Shown here: in pieces, positions 35,427 through 43,652 of the stretch
How the letters are laid out: each line of letters opens with the position of its first letter
Position numbering within the stretch: position 1 is the stretch's first letter
Source of the DNA: an uncultured Acidobacteriia bacterium
GTDB lineage: Bacteria; Acidobacteriota; Terriglobia; Bryobacterales; Bryobacteraceae
Reading direction: 5' to 3'
Assembly (NCBI GenBank): GCA_903900705.1
Contig: CAIUOG010000179.1
Span: 36,500-100,499, forward strand
Length of the DNA: 64,000 nt
Position numbers and translations under genes: made by a program
The notes under the pieces: model-generated
Told to the model about the DNA's origin: nothing
The model's database searches: none
Seen by the model: only the letters and a program-made list of their open reading frames with translations

Positions 35427-36522
35427 TTTGATAGCGGTGGCGATGTCCGGCGGCGTGGATAGTTCCACGGTGGCCGCGCTGATGAAGCGCGACGGGTACA
35501 ACATCGCCGGCCTGACGATGCAGTTGTGGAATCAGCGGCGACTGCCGGAACTGGCGGCGGAAGAGGGCGCGGCGGGCCGCTGCTGTTCGCTCGATGATGT
35601 CTATGACGCGCGGCGGGTGGCCGAGCATGTGGGTATACCCTACTACGTGGTGAATCTGGAACGGCAGTTCGAGGAGAGCGTGGTGGCGCCGTTTGTCGAC
35701 GAATACCTCGCCGGGCGCACGCCGATTCCCTGCACGCTCTGCAACACCTTTATCAAGTTCGATCAGTTTCTGGAACTGGCCGATTCCGTGGGCGCGAAGG
35801 CCATCGCCACCGGACACTATGCCCGGGTTACGCAAAATGCGGAAACCGGCCGCTGGGAACTGCGGATGGCGCGCGATTTTTCCAAGGACCAGACCTACTT
35901 TCTGTGGGGACTGACGCAGGATCAGCTTTCCCGGACGCTGTTCCCGCTGGGCGACATGGTGAAGACCGAGGTTCGCGATCTGGCGATTGCCTTCGATCTG
36001 CCGGTGGCGCGGAAGGGCGAGAGCTACGAAATCTGCTTTGTGCCGAATGGCGATTACGCGGCGTTTATCGACGGTTATCTGAAGGAAAAAGGCGTGGAGC
36101 GCGCGGCGGTGCAGGGTTCCATCGTGACGGAAGGCGGCAGGGAGTTGGGTCGCCACACCGGCGCGCACCAGTTCACGGTGGGGCAGCGCAAGGGGTTGGG
36201 CGTTTCTTCCCCGGAACCTCTCTATGTGATTGCCACGGATCCGAAATCCCAGACCGTGACGGTAGGGGCGAACGAATCACTGCTGAGATCCACACTGGTG
36301 GTGCGCGGCATCAACTGGCTTTCGTGGAGCGGACTCCCCGCGCCGGCGCGGGCTAAGGTAAGGATTCGGAATCGCCACATCCCCGCCCCGGCGACGCTTT
36401 ATCCGCTGGAAGACGGCCGTGTGGAGGTTCGTTTCGACGAGCCACAGCGCGCCATCACGCCGGGCCAGGGCGCGGTTTTCTATTCCGACGATCTGGTGCT
36501 GGCCGGCGGGTGGATTGAGTAG
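35419..36522 (+). CDS. mnmA: tRNA-specific 2-thiouridylase
   Basis: MnmA makes 2-thiouridine at the wobble position of Glu, Gln and Lys tRNAs. The PP-loop is AMSGGVDSS, catalytic Cys residues are in PCTLCNTFIKFD and SYEICFVP, and TGHYAR, KDQTYFLWGL and HQFTVGQRKGLG are intact over 367 residues. Coupled by overlap with the cysteine desulfurase, its sulfur source. Confidence 0.97.
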   Translation: MSDLIAVAMSGGVDSSTVAALMKRDGYNIAGLTMQLWNQRRLPELAAEEGAAGRCCSLDDVYDARRVAEHVGIPYYVVNLERQFEESVVAPFVDEYLAGRTPIPCTLCNTFIKFDQFLELADSVGAKAIATGHYARVTQNAETGRWELRMARDFSKDQTYFLWGLTQDQLSRTLFPLGDMVKTEVRDLAIAFDLPVARKGESYEICFVPNGDYAAFIDGYLKEKGVERAAVQGSIVTEGGRELGRHTGAHQFTVGQRKGLGVSSPEPLYVIATDPKSQTVTVGANESLLRSTLVVRGINWLSWSGLPAPARAKVRIRNRHIPAPATLYPLEDGRVEVRFDEPQRAITPGQGAVFYSDDLVLAGGWIE

Positions 36523-37422
36523 TTGGCATCCCGGTCCCCGCTGCGCAATCGTATTGAGGCCGGTCTCGCCAGGACTGTAGTCTGGTCATTACTTTATGCG
36601 CCGCGCGGCGTGGCGGACCGGCTGGGGGCGTTTTACGCGCGTCTGCTGGATGTTCTCGTCCCGCGACTGCGTCGCACGGCCGGGACGAACCTCGCGTTCG
36701 CTTATCCGGAAGCAGATGCGGCGTGGCGAAAGGCTACTATCGACGGTGTCTACCGCTCGATTGGCCGGTTGTTGGTGGCGCTGGCCCGGTTGCCCAAAAT
36801 CACGCGGGTAAACGTGGGCGACTGGATCCGCTATGAGGGGTTTGAGCATTACGAGCGGGCGAAGGCCGCGGGCCGGGGGATTCTTTTCGCCACCGCGCAC
36901 CTGGGTAACTGGGAACTGAGCGCCTTCGCCCATGCGCTGCTGACGGAACCGATGAACGTGGTGGTGCGGCCGCTGGATAATCCGTTCATTGATGACCTGG
37001 TGGAGACGCGGCGCGGCCTTTCCGGCAACAAGCTGCTTTCGAAGCGGGATTTCGCGCGTTCGATTCTGCAGGCGCTGCGCGCGAACGAGCCGGTGGGGAT
37101 TCTGGTGGATCAGAACTCGGGCGCCGATCACGGCGTGTTCGTGCCGTTCTTTGGCAAACCTGCCTGCACGAATCTGACATTCGCGAAACTGGCGGCGAGA
37201 AGCGGCGCGGCGGTGCTTCCCGGCTTTGCCCTGTGGAGCGAGACCGAACAGAAGTATGTGCTGCGCTTCTATCCGGCGGTGGAGATGACGGGCGACGCGG
37301 AGGCGGATACGGCGCGCGTGCAGGCGGCGATTGAGGCGGCCATTCGGGAGTATCCGGACCAGTGGCTCTGGATTCATCGGCGCTGGAAGACCCGCCCGGA
37401 GGGCGAACCGCGGCTATACTGA
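36523..37422 (+). CDS. LpxL/HtrB-type lysophospholipid acyltransferase
   Basis: The chain has a hydrophobic N-terminal segment and the HxxxxE acyltransferase motif in ATAHLGNWELSAFA, followed by RPLDNPFIDDLVE, GILVDQNSG and VPFFGKPA, the pattern of late lipid A acyltransferases. It probably adds a secondary acyl chain to a lipid A-like or other glycolipid on the inner membrane. TTG start directly after the mnmA stop; the 3' end overlaps convergent holB by 9 bases. Confidence 0.88.
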   Translation: MASRSPLRNRIEAGLARTVVWSLLYAPRGVADRLGAFYARLLDVLVPRLRRTAGTNLAFAYPEADAAWRKATIDGVYRSIGRLLVALARLPKITRVNVGDWIRYEGFEHYERAKAAGRGILFATAHLGNWELSAFAHALLTEPMNVVVRPLDNPFIDDLVETRRGLSGNKLLSKRDFARSILQALRANEPVGILVDQNSGADHGVFVPFFGKPACTNLTFAKLAARSGAAVLPGFALWSETEQKYVLRFYPAVEMTGDAEADTARVQAAIEAAIREYPDQWLWIHRRWKTRPEGEPRLY

Positions 37423-38493
37423 ACCGTTGCGCATGCGCATCAGCAAACCGTCGAGCGCGATGGATTTCTGGATGTTGCGGCGCAGCAGGGCTGCGATTTC
37501 GTCCACACCCTTTACGGCATTGATGACCCAGGCGCGGGAGACTTTGTTGGCGAGCGTGGTGAGGTCGTTCCGCAGGTCGAAGTTGCGGATCTGTGCGTTG
37601 GGCGCGCCTCCGGTTTCCCGAATCACGGTGATGTCCCGGAGCAGATCGTAGAGCAGCTTCAGGTAGAGTTCGAGTTTTTCGCTCTTGCTGCGGCCCAGCG
37701 CTTCCGAGACCGGCAGCCACGAGGCGAAGGACGTGACGCCCGCGCCGGTTTTGAGCAGCGCGAGCATGGAAGCGCGGCGCTTCTGGTAGAGCTCGATATC
37801 GAGCGACGCGGCAACGCCCGGGCTGCCGCCCGAAAGAGCGATGCGGCGTTCCGCGTTATCGAGATTCCGGGTTCTGGCAAAATCCTTCATTTCCTCATTG
37901 GTGAGCGGCGAGAAATTCAGGATGACAGAGCGTGACCGGATGGTCGGCAGGAGGTCGTAGACGTTTTCCGCCGTGAGGATCAGGATGATGTGATCGGGCG
38001 GTTCTTCGAGCGTCTTGAGAAGAGAGTTGGCGGCCTGTTCGTTGGCGCGGTCGGCCTGATCGATGAGGAAGACGCGGCGCGTGCCCCGCAACGGTTTGAA
38101 CTGGGCGCGCTCTTTGAGAAGGCGCATTTGCGGGATACTGAGCTGGCGCAGGGGGCCATCGGCCGGGAAGGTGAGAAAATCGGGGTGGCTGGCGAAGACG
38201 AGGGGATCGTCATTGCGCTTGTCGGCCGGGAGCTTTTCACGGGCGGCGATGAGGGCGGTGTTTTCGGGCAGGCTGAGGTCGTCGTGCTCGATTTTCTCCG
38301 GGGAATCGAGCAGGCGGGCGGCGAAACGGCGGGCGAGGGTGGCCTTGCCGAGGCCTTCCAGACCGGCAAAAAGCATGGTCTGGGGGATGCGATGCCGCTC
38401 AATCATGCCTTCGAGCGTTTGCTGGACGTGGAGGTTGCCCCAGTAATTCTCAAACACGGGTGGCGAGAGCCTCCTGAATACGGGCGTAGACAC
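37414..38493 (-). CDS. holB: DNA polymerase III delta' subunit
   Basis: Clamp-loader delta' subunit. The N-terminal ATPase fold shows FAGLEGLGKATLARRFA (degenerate Walker A), RRVFLIDQADRANEQAANSLLKTLEEP, and LILTAENVYDLLPTIRSRS, characteristic of the gamma/tau/delta' family. The zinc-finger Cys are not evident. It overlaps tmk by 44 bases, a common tmk-holB arrangement. Confidence 0.93.
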   Translation of the reverse strand: MSTPVFRRLSPPVFENYWGNLHVQQTLEGMIERHRIPQTMLFAGLEGLGKATLARRFAARLLDSPEKIEHDDLSLPENTALIAAREKLPADKRNDDPLVFASHPDFLTFPADGPLRQLSIPQMRLLKERAQFKPLRGTRRVFLIDQADRANEQAANSLLKTLEEPPDHIILILTAENVYDLLPTIRSRSVILNFSPLTNEEMKDFARTRNLDNAERRIALSGGSPGVAASLDIELYQKRRASMLALLKTGAGVTSFASWLPVSEALGRSKSEKLELYLKLLYDLLRDITVIRETGGAPNAQIRNFDLRNDLTTLANKVSRAWVINAVKGVDEIAALLRRNIQKSIALDGLLMRMRNGSV

Positions 38494-39085
38494 CGCCCAC
38501 GTCAGTGCGACCGTCGATCACGACGAAGCGTTCCGGTTCATGGGCGGCGAGGGCGAGATAGCCGCGGCGCACGGCGTCGTGAAAGGCGGCGCTTTCGTCA
38601 TCGATGCGGGATTCAGACTGGCCGATGCGGGCGTTCCGCTTCTTTGCGCGGGCGAGGCTGGTTTCCAGATCGATGTCGATAAGAACTGTGACGTCCGGCC
38701 GGAGCCCCTGGCAGGCAATCGCGTCGAGTTGCAGGACGGTGGCTGCGTCGAGGCCGCGGCCACAGCCCTGGTAGACGAGGGTGGAATCGGTAAAGCGGTC
38801 GCACAGAACAATCTGGCCGGCATCGAGCGCGGGGCGGATCACCTGAGCGACGTTCTGGGCGCGGCTGGCGAAGTACAGCAGGAGTTCGGTGCGGGCGTGG
38901 ATGGCGGCGTTGGCGGGGTCGAGCAGGATGCGGCGGATCTGCTGGCCGATGTCGGTGCCTCCCGGCTCCACGGTTTCGACCACTTCGCGGCCCGCGCCCC
39001 GCAGAGCGCTCGCAAGCAGGCGCAGTTGCGTGGTCTTGCCGCAGCCATCCATGCCTTCGAAAGTGATGAATTTGCCGCGCGGCAT
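38450..39085 (-). CDS. tmk: Thymidylate kinase
   Basis: dTMP kinase of the dTTP pathway. P-loop FEGMDGCGKTTQLR, DR(F/Y) motif in LCDRFTDSTLVYQG, and a lid region at RAKKRNARIGQSESRID. 211 residues, normal length. Its 3' end overlaps holB. Confidence 0.97.
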   Translation of the reverse strand: MPRGKFITFEGMDGCGKTTQLRLLASALRGAGREVVETVEPGGTDIGQQIRRILLDPANAAIHARTELLLYFASRAQNVAQVIRPALDAGQIVLCDRFTDSTLVYQGCGRGLDAATVLQLDAIACQGLRPDVTVLIDIDLETSLARAKKRNARIGQSESRIDDESAAFHDAVRRGYLALAAHEPERFVVIDGRTDVGGVYARIQEALATRV

Positions 39086-39111
39086 CAGAACTCTGATTCT
39101 CTCAAATCAAA

Positions 39112-39801
39112 TCATCTGAGCCAGCGTTCGTGCAGTACCGGGGGAGGCATCAGGGCGGGGATTGCGCCGAAGCGGCGGTCGCGGCGGTGGAATTCCCGGA
39201 TGGCCTGGCGGAGATCGGCGGGGCGGTATTCCGGCCACATGCGGCGGGTGAAGACGAGCTCGGCGTAGGCGGATTCCCAAAGCAGGAAATCGCTCAGGCG
39301 CTGTTCGCCGCCCGTTCGGATCATGAGATCGACGGGTTGGGAACTCAGGAGTTCTTCGAAGTATTCGGGGCTGCGGCTGGCGCGGGCGATGGCCTCGCGT
39401 GCGGAGTAGTCAATCGCCAGGCGGAGATGCAGACGGCTCCCATGCAGGGTGCCGGATTCCGAGTTTCGGATGGCGGAGAGCAGAACTTCGGGGAGACGGT
39501 CGCGGCGACCAATGACGGTCAGGCGGACGCCCTGGGCGAGCAGATGCGGGGTTTCCGAATCGAGGTACGCCGCGAGCAGGGTCATCAGGCCATCCACCTC
39601 CTCCCGCGGGCGTTTCCAGTTGTCCGACGAAAAGGCGTAAGCGGTGAGCGTGCCGACGCCCATGTCCGGGGCGGCTTCCACGATGCCCCGGAGAGTTTCC
39701 GCACCGGCCTTGTGCCCGGCGAGGCGAGGCAGGCCGAGGCGGGTAGCCCAGCGGCCGTTGCCGTCCATAATCACTGCCACATGCAATGTACTCTGTGTCA
39801 T
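39112..39801 (-). CDS. uppS: Isoprenyl transferase (undecaprenyl diphosphate synthase)
   Basis: The cis-prenyltransferase pattern is clear: VIMDGNGRWATRLGLPRLAGHKAGA, shown in two parts as VIMDGNGRWA and RLAGHKAGA, then AFSSDNWKRP, LRLAIDYSAREA and DLMIRTGGEQRLSDFLLWE. It makes the C55 lipid carrier for peptidoglycan and surface polysaccharides. It uses the products of the ispD/ispF pathway elsewhere in the window. It precedes tmk by 26 bases. Confidence 0.97.
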   Translation of the reverse strand: MTQSTLHVAVIMDGNGRWATRLGLPRLAGHKAGAETLRGIVEAAPDMGVGTLTAYAFSSDNWKRPREEVDGLMTLLAAYLDSETPHLLAQGVRLTVIGRRDRLPEVLLSAIRNSESGTLHGSRLHLRLAIDYSAREAIARASRSPEYFEELLSSQPVDLMIRTGGEQRLSDFLLWESAYAELVFTRRMWPEYRPADLRQAIREFHRRDRRFGAIPALMPPPVLHERWLR

Positions 39802-39822
39802 AAAGTATATGGATAAAATTTT

Positions 39823-40200
39823 TTACTGCCGGCGGGTGGCGCGGATCAGCGCTTCCATGTGCGTGAGATAGCCTTCGAGCGCGGTGCGACCGAGTTCGGT
39901 GAGACGGTATTCGGTGCGGGGCAGGCGGCCTTCGAACCTCTTCTCGCATTGCACATAACCGGCCTCTTCCAGCTTGCGGGAATGGACGCTGAGATTGCCA
40001 TCGGTGGTGTCGAGAATGGTTTTCAGGTCTTTGAACGTGAGACTTGCGTTCACGGAAAGGGCACTGACGATGCCGAGACGCAGACGTTCATGGATGATGC
40101 GGTCGAGACCGCGCGCGCCGGAACCGGCGGAAACGGGCGTCAACTGAGGCGCGGCCTCAGGGCCCGGCTTTTCGATCTTCAGAGCGTTACTTTTAGCCAC
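39823..40200 (-). CDS. Winged-helix transcriptional regulator
   Basis: The C-terminal two-thirds form a winged helix of the ArsR/PadR-like HTH_34 type: LRLGIVSALSVNASLTFKDLK, TDGNLSVHSRKLEEAGYV, then RTEYRLTELGRTAL. Its N-terminus is Lys/Pro-rich. GTG 40200 with an AGGA ribosome site was chosen; it overlaps the preceding membrane-protein gene by 8 bases. Regulator plus membrane protein pairs of this kind recur in Acidobacteriota (from family knowledge); the target is unknown. Confidence 0.8.
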   Translation of the reverse strand: MAKSNALKIEKPGPEAAPQLTPVSAGSGARGLDRIIHERLRLGIVSALSVNASLTFKDLKTILDTTDGNLSVHSRKLEEAGYVQCEKRFEGRLPRTEYRLTELGRTALEGYLTHMEALIRATRRQ

Positions 40201-40807
40201 CGAATTTCCTCGCAATCACGAAACCAAACAGAATGTGGAGTCCACCGAAGCCCATCGCCAGCATGTAGTCCGCCCAGGCGGGAGGCGCGAGCGCGGTGAT
40301 GGTCCCGATACCCAGAAAGCAAATCCCCATCAGAGGAATCACCCGGACGGAAAACGCGCCGCCGGAGGAAACGCCCACACCATAAAGAAGAAGCCACATG
40401 GCCGGAATCAGGTTACTGAGCCCGGCGCGAAAGAACACGAAAGTGAAGAGCGCGCCGACGAAGACCGCCGGCATGAGAGCCAGGGCGAAACGGCGGAAGG
40501 CGCGGGAAAGCAGCGGCGCACCATCGCGCATGGCTTTGCGGTAGGCGAACGCCAGCCCGATGGCGAGCGCCAGCCCCCCCTCGAAACCCCAGATGCCGAG
40601 CCAGGCTTTCGGGCTCCGGCTGAAATGTGCGGCGAATGCGGCAAAAACGGCCGTGGAGCCCATCAGCATGCCGCCTACACCGGGGACGGCTGTGAAGGAG
40701 GCCGAATTTTCCATGGTGCTGCGGATGAACCGCAGGTTGTCCATCGCCTGCGTGTGCAGACCAATGGGTTCAGGACTCGGGGGCCGGATGGGCCGAACGG
40801 CAGCCAT
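40193..40807 (-). CDS. Integral membrane protein, partner of winged-helix regulator
   Basis: About five to six hydrophobic helices (for example AVFAAFAAHF, GLALAIGLAFAY, LMPAVFVGALFTFVFF, MWLLLYGVGV, IPLMGICFLGIGTITAL and MGFGGLHILFGFVIA). No catalytic motif is visible. Its stop overlaps the regulator start, so the two are co-translated. Function unknown; possibly a sensor or ligand-binding membrane unit for the regulator (inference). Confidence 0.7.
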   Translation of the reverse strand: MAAVRPIRPPSPEPIGLHTQAMDNLRFIRSTMENSASFTAVPGVGGMLMGSTAVFAAFAAHFSRSPKAWLGIWGFEGGLALAIGLAFAYRKAMRDGAPLLSRAFRRFALALMPAVFVGALFTFVFFRAGLSNLIPAMWLLLYGVGVSSGGAFSVRVIPLMGICFLGIGTITALAPPAWADYMLAMGFGGLHILFGFVIARKFGG

Positions 40808-40871
40808 GGTCAGAGTATACGGGAATGCGGAGAACTTTGCAATGCAAAGCTACACAATGCTCAGGAAGTAA

Positions 40872-41660
40872 TCAGGAAGCAATGACGAAGATGGCGTGCG
40901 GGCTTTCGATTTCGAAGGGATCACCGACGGGCGGAACTTCAAACGCTTCGCCGGCCTGAAAGGGCTGTCCGGCGATCCGGCCTTCGCCTTCCACGGCGAC
41001 GCAGAGGGTGGTTTTCGGGCGGGCGTCAATAGTGGCCGCACCAGAAACGGAGAGGCGTTCGGTCTGGAAATACTGGCAATTCGCAAGGACGGGGCCGGAG
41101 GGCTGCGTGAGGGGCGGGTTGGCGACAGTGATCGAGACGGCGATGGCATCGTCCAGATGAAGAGGCCGGGGACGGCCGTAATCGTAAAGCCGATAGGTGA
41201 CGTCTGAAAACTGCTGGACTTCGCAGAGCACGAGACCTGCGCCAACCGCGTGAACGGTACCAGCGGGAATAAAGAAGGTATCGCCCACCCTGGCCGAAAC
41301 CCAGTTGAGAAGGTGTTCAATCTCGCCCGAAACGGAGGCTTCGCGCAGTTGATCCGCAGTGAGCGGTTCGCGCAGCCCGACTGCGACCTGCGCGCCGGGT
41401 TCCGCGCGGAGAACATGCCACATTTCCGTTTTGCCGCGCGGTTCTCCGTGAGCCCGGGCGTAGTTGTCGTCCGGATGAACCTGCACGGAGAGCTTTTCCG
41501 AAGTGAACAGGAGTTTGACGAGCAGCGGCCACTCTTTGGAGGCCTCAAACCAGATCTCTCCGATTTTCCTGTTGAGGGGATTCCGGAGCCAGGGCTGCGT
41601 CAGCGGCGTTCCCCACACCTTTTCATAAGGTGTGGGGCGCAGCCGGATGGGAAGGTTCAC
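40872..41660 (-). CDS. manA: Type I mannose-6-phosphate isomerase
   Basis: The class I phosphomannose isomerase pattern is present: KVWGTPL, IGEIWFEAS, LSVQVHPDD, KTEMWHVL and FIPAGTVHAVG, supplying the zinc ligands (Gln, His, Glu, His). It interconverts fructose-6- and mannose-6-phosphate, feeding GDP-sugar synthesis. The ATG overlaps the upstream aminotransferase stop. A perfect 11-bp hairpin lies in the first codons (41611-41637). Confidence 0.9.
   Translation of the reverse strand: MNLPIRLRPTPYEKVWGTPLTQPWLRNPLNRKIGEIWFEASKEWPLLVKLLFTSEKLSVQVHPDDNYARAHGEPRGKTEMWHVLRAEPGAQVAVGLREPLTADQLREASVSGEIEHLLNWVSARVGDTFFIPAGTVHAVGAGLVLCEVQQFSDVTYRLYDYGRPRPLHLDDAIAVSITVANPPLTQPSGPVLANCQYFQTERLSVSGAATIDARPKTTLCVAVEGEGRIAGQPFQAGEAFEVPPVGDPFEIESPHAIFVIAS
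41611..41637. repeat. Perfect hairpin inside the manA start region
   Basis: CCCCACACCTT and AAGGTGTGGGG form an 11-bp stem with a TTCAT loop, about 8 to 17 codons into manA. It could affect translation, but the encoded residues are part of the conserved PMI start, so it may be a by-product of codon choice. Confidence 0.45.
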
Positions 41661-42850
41661 CCCAGTTTCTCCACGAACTTATGGATGCGGTCGAGGCCGC
41701 GTTCCAGTTCGTGCATCGAGGTGGCGTAGGAAATCCGGACATGGTGATCGGTACCAAACGCCTCACCGGGAACGACGGCGACGTTGGCTTCCTTCAGCAA
41801 ACGGTCGGCAAATTCCAGCGGGGTTTTGATACCGCCGCGGTCGAGTGCGCCACGGAGGTTCGGATAGGCGTAGAAGGCGCCGGCGGGCATGGAGCATTCC
41901 ACACCGGGGATCTCGCGCAGGCGGGGAATCACAAAGTCGCGGCGGCGGCGGTATTCGGCCAGCATCTGCGGAACGGAATCCTGCGAGCCTTTGAGCGCTT
42001 CGATGGCGCCCTTCTGGGCGATGGAGGTCGGGTTGGAGGTGGAGTGGCTCTGCAGTTTCATCATGGCGCCGATGACAGCTTCAGGAGCAAGTCCGTAGCC
42101 AATGCGCCAGCCGGTCATCGCGTAGGTCTTTGAAACGGTGCCGGCGACCAGCACGGTGGATTTTGAACCCGGGATGGACGCAACCGACCAGGGCTTCGAA
42201 TCGTAAAGGAAGTGCGAGTAGCACTCGTCCGTGATGATGTAGATGCCCTTCTTCGAGGTGATGTGGTAGAGCTTGGCGAATTCTTCGTTGGTCATCACGG
42301 CGCCGGAGGGGTTGCTGGGCGAGTTAATGATGACGATCTTCGTCTTCGGCGTGATGTTGCGCTCGACCATCTCCGCGGTGAGGTTGAAGTTTTCCTTTTC
42401 ATCGGTTTCGACGAAAACGCACTTGCCGCCGGCGTAGTTGACAATGTCCTTATAGGTGACCCAGTAGGGCACCGGAATGATGACTTCGTCGCCGGGATTG
42501 ACCAGGGCCTGCGTGTAGTTGAAGAGGACGTGCTTGCCGCCAACCGTGATGATGCATTCCGAGGGCTTGTAGTCGGTACCGAATTCGAGTTTGTGGCGTT
42601 CGACGACGGCCTGTTTGGTTTCAACCGTGCCACCGGCGGGCGTGTACTTGGTGAAATTCTGTTCAAGGGCGCGGACGGCGGCCTGTTTGATGTTGTCGGG
42701 CGTGGGGAAATCAGGTTCTCCGGCGCTGAAGTCGACAACGTCGACGCCTTCGCGGCGCAGCTTGTCGGCGTCGGCCATCACCTTCATGGTGGAGGAAACG
42801 CTGATCAGGGAAATACGATCGGCAAGGGATTGTGTCATGGTTGGTGTCAT
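41657..42850 (-). CDS. PLP-dependent aminotransferase (class I, AspC-like)
   Basis: The type Ib aspartate aminotransferase pattern: VDFSAGEPDFPTPDNI, YTPAGG, VGGKHVLFN, INSPSNPSGAV, DECYSHFLYD, and the PLP Lys in AGTVSKTYAMTGWRIGY. It transfers amino groups, most likely between aspartate and 2-oxoglutarate. ATG 42850 with AGGAACGAG ahead was chosen over 42838. It lies between coaD and manA in one operon. Confidence 0.93.
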   Translation of the reverse strand: MTPTMTQSLADRISLISVSSTMKVMADADKLRREGVDVVDFSAGEPDFPTPDNIKQAAVRALEQNFTKYTPAGGTVETKQAVVERHKLEFGTDYKPSECIITVGGKHVLFNYTQALVNPGDEVIIPVPYWVTYKDIVNYAGGKCVFVETDEKENFNLTAEMVERNITPKTKIVIINSPSNPSGAVMTNEEFAKLYHITSKKGIYIITDECYSHFLYDSKPWSVASIPGSKSTVLVAGTVSKTYAMTGWRIGYGLAPEAVIGAMMKLQSHSTSNPTSIAQKGAIEALKGSQDSVPQMLAEYRRRRDFVIPRLREIPGVECSMPAGAFYAYPNLRGALDRGGIKTPLEFADRLLKEANVAVVPGEAFGTDHHVRISYATSMHELERGLDRIHKFVEKLG

Positions 42851-42872
42851 CTCGTTCCTGGTGGTCACCGGC

Positions 42873-43397
42873 TCAGAGCCGGGCTCCGGCAGCGGCGGCG
42901 GGCGAGAGCAAACGCTCGCGCAGACGCTGTTCCACAAGTGGCGGCACAAGGCCACCGATATTACCTCCGAGCGAGATCACTTCTTTCACCAGCCGGGAAC
43001 TGATAAAAGAGAAAGCTTCACCTGCCAGGAGAAAAACAGTTTCAAGACCGGGCTGCAGACGGCGGTTCATGAGCGCCATCTGGAGTTCGTTCTCATAATC
43101 GGATATCGCGCGGATGCCGCGGAGGATCACGGTCGCCTGCCGGGCGAGCGCATAGTCCGCCAGCAGACCGTGGAAGCAGTCGACTTCGACATTGGGGAAA
43201 GGGCGGACCGCTTCGGTCAGCATTTCAATACGTTCCTGCACACTGAAGAGCGGGGATTTGGATTCGTTCTGAAGCACGGAAACAATCAGTCGGTCAAAGA
43301 GGCGCGAGCCTCGCTCGATCACGTCGAGGTGGCCGGTGGTGATCGGATCGAAGGACCCCGGATAAATCGCCACTACACTTTTGTGCTTCTGCGTCAT
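42873..43397 (-). CDS. coaD: Pantetheine-phosphate adenylyltransferase
   Basis: Penultimate step of CoA synthesis. The nucleotidyltransferase motif GSFDPITTGHLDVI (T/HxGH) and RGIRAISDYENELQMALMNR, shown as RGIRAISDYE and LQMALMNR, are diagnostic, as is LLAGEAFSFISSRLVKE. Start ATG 43397 (MTQKHKS) is preferred to 43427. First gene of the coaD-aminotransferase-manA operon. Confidence 0.97.
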   Translation of the reverse strand: MTQKHKSVVAIYPGSFDPITTGHLDVIERGSRLFDRLIVSVLQNESKSPLFSVQERIEMLTEAVRPFPNVEVDCFHGLLADYALARQATVILRGIRAISDYENELQMALMNRRLQPGLETVFLLAGEAFSFISSRLVKEVISLGGNIGGLVPPLVEQRLRERLLSPAAAAGARL

Positions 43398-43652
43398 GGG
43401 AAAAGCCAGACTCTTCATTCTATCCAACGGTATGCGGCGGACCGGGCAGCCCGGGCGATGGACGGGCCAAAATGTTACATCCCGGGCGGGCGTTTTGCGG
43501 GGAAACGTGGTAAATGCGACACGGGACAGGTTTCGGGAACTGCAGAGAATTCACCGCAGTATCAACCACTTACAAAGATATAACGCAACTTTCAACGGAC
43601 AAGCCCCCAAAGTTTGTGTCATACTTCGTTACAGAGACGGTACCCCCGAAAA

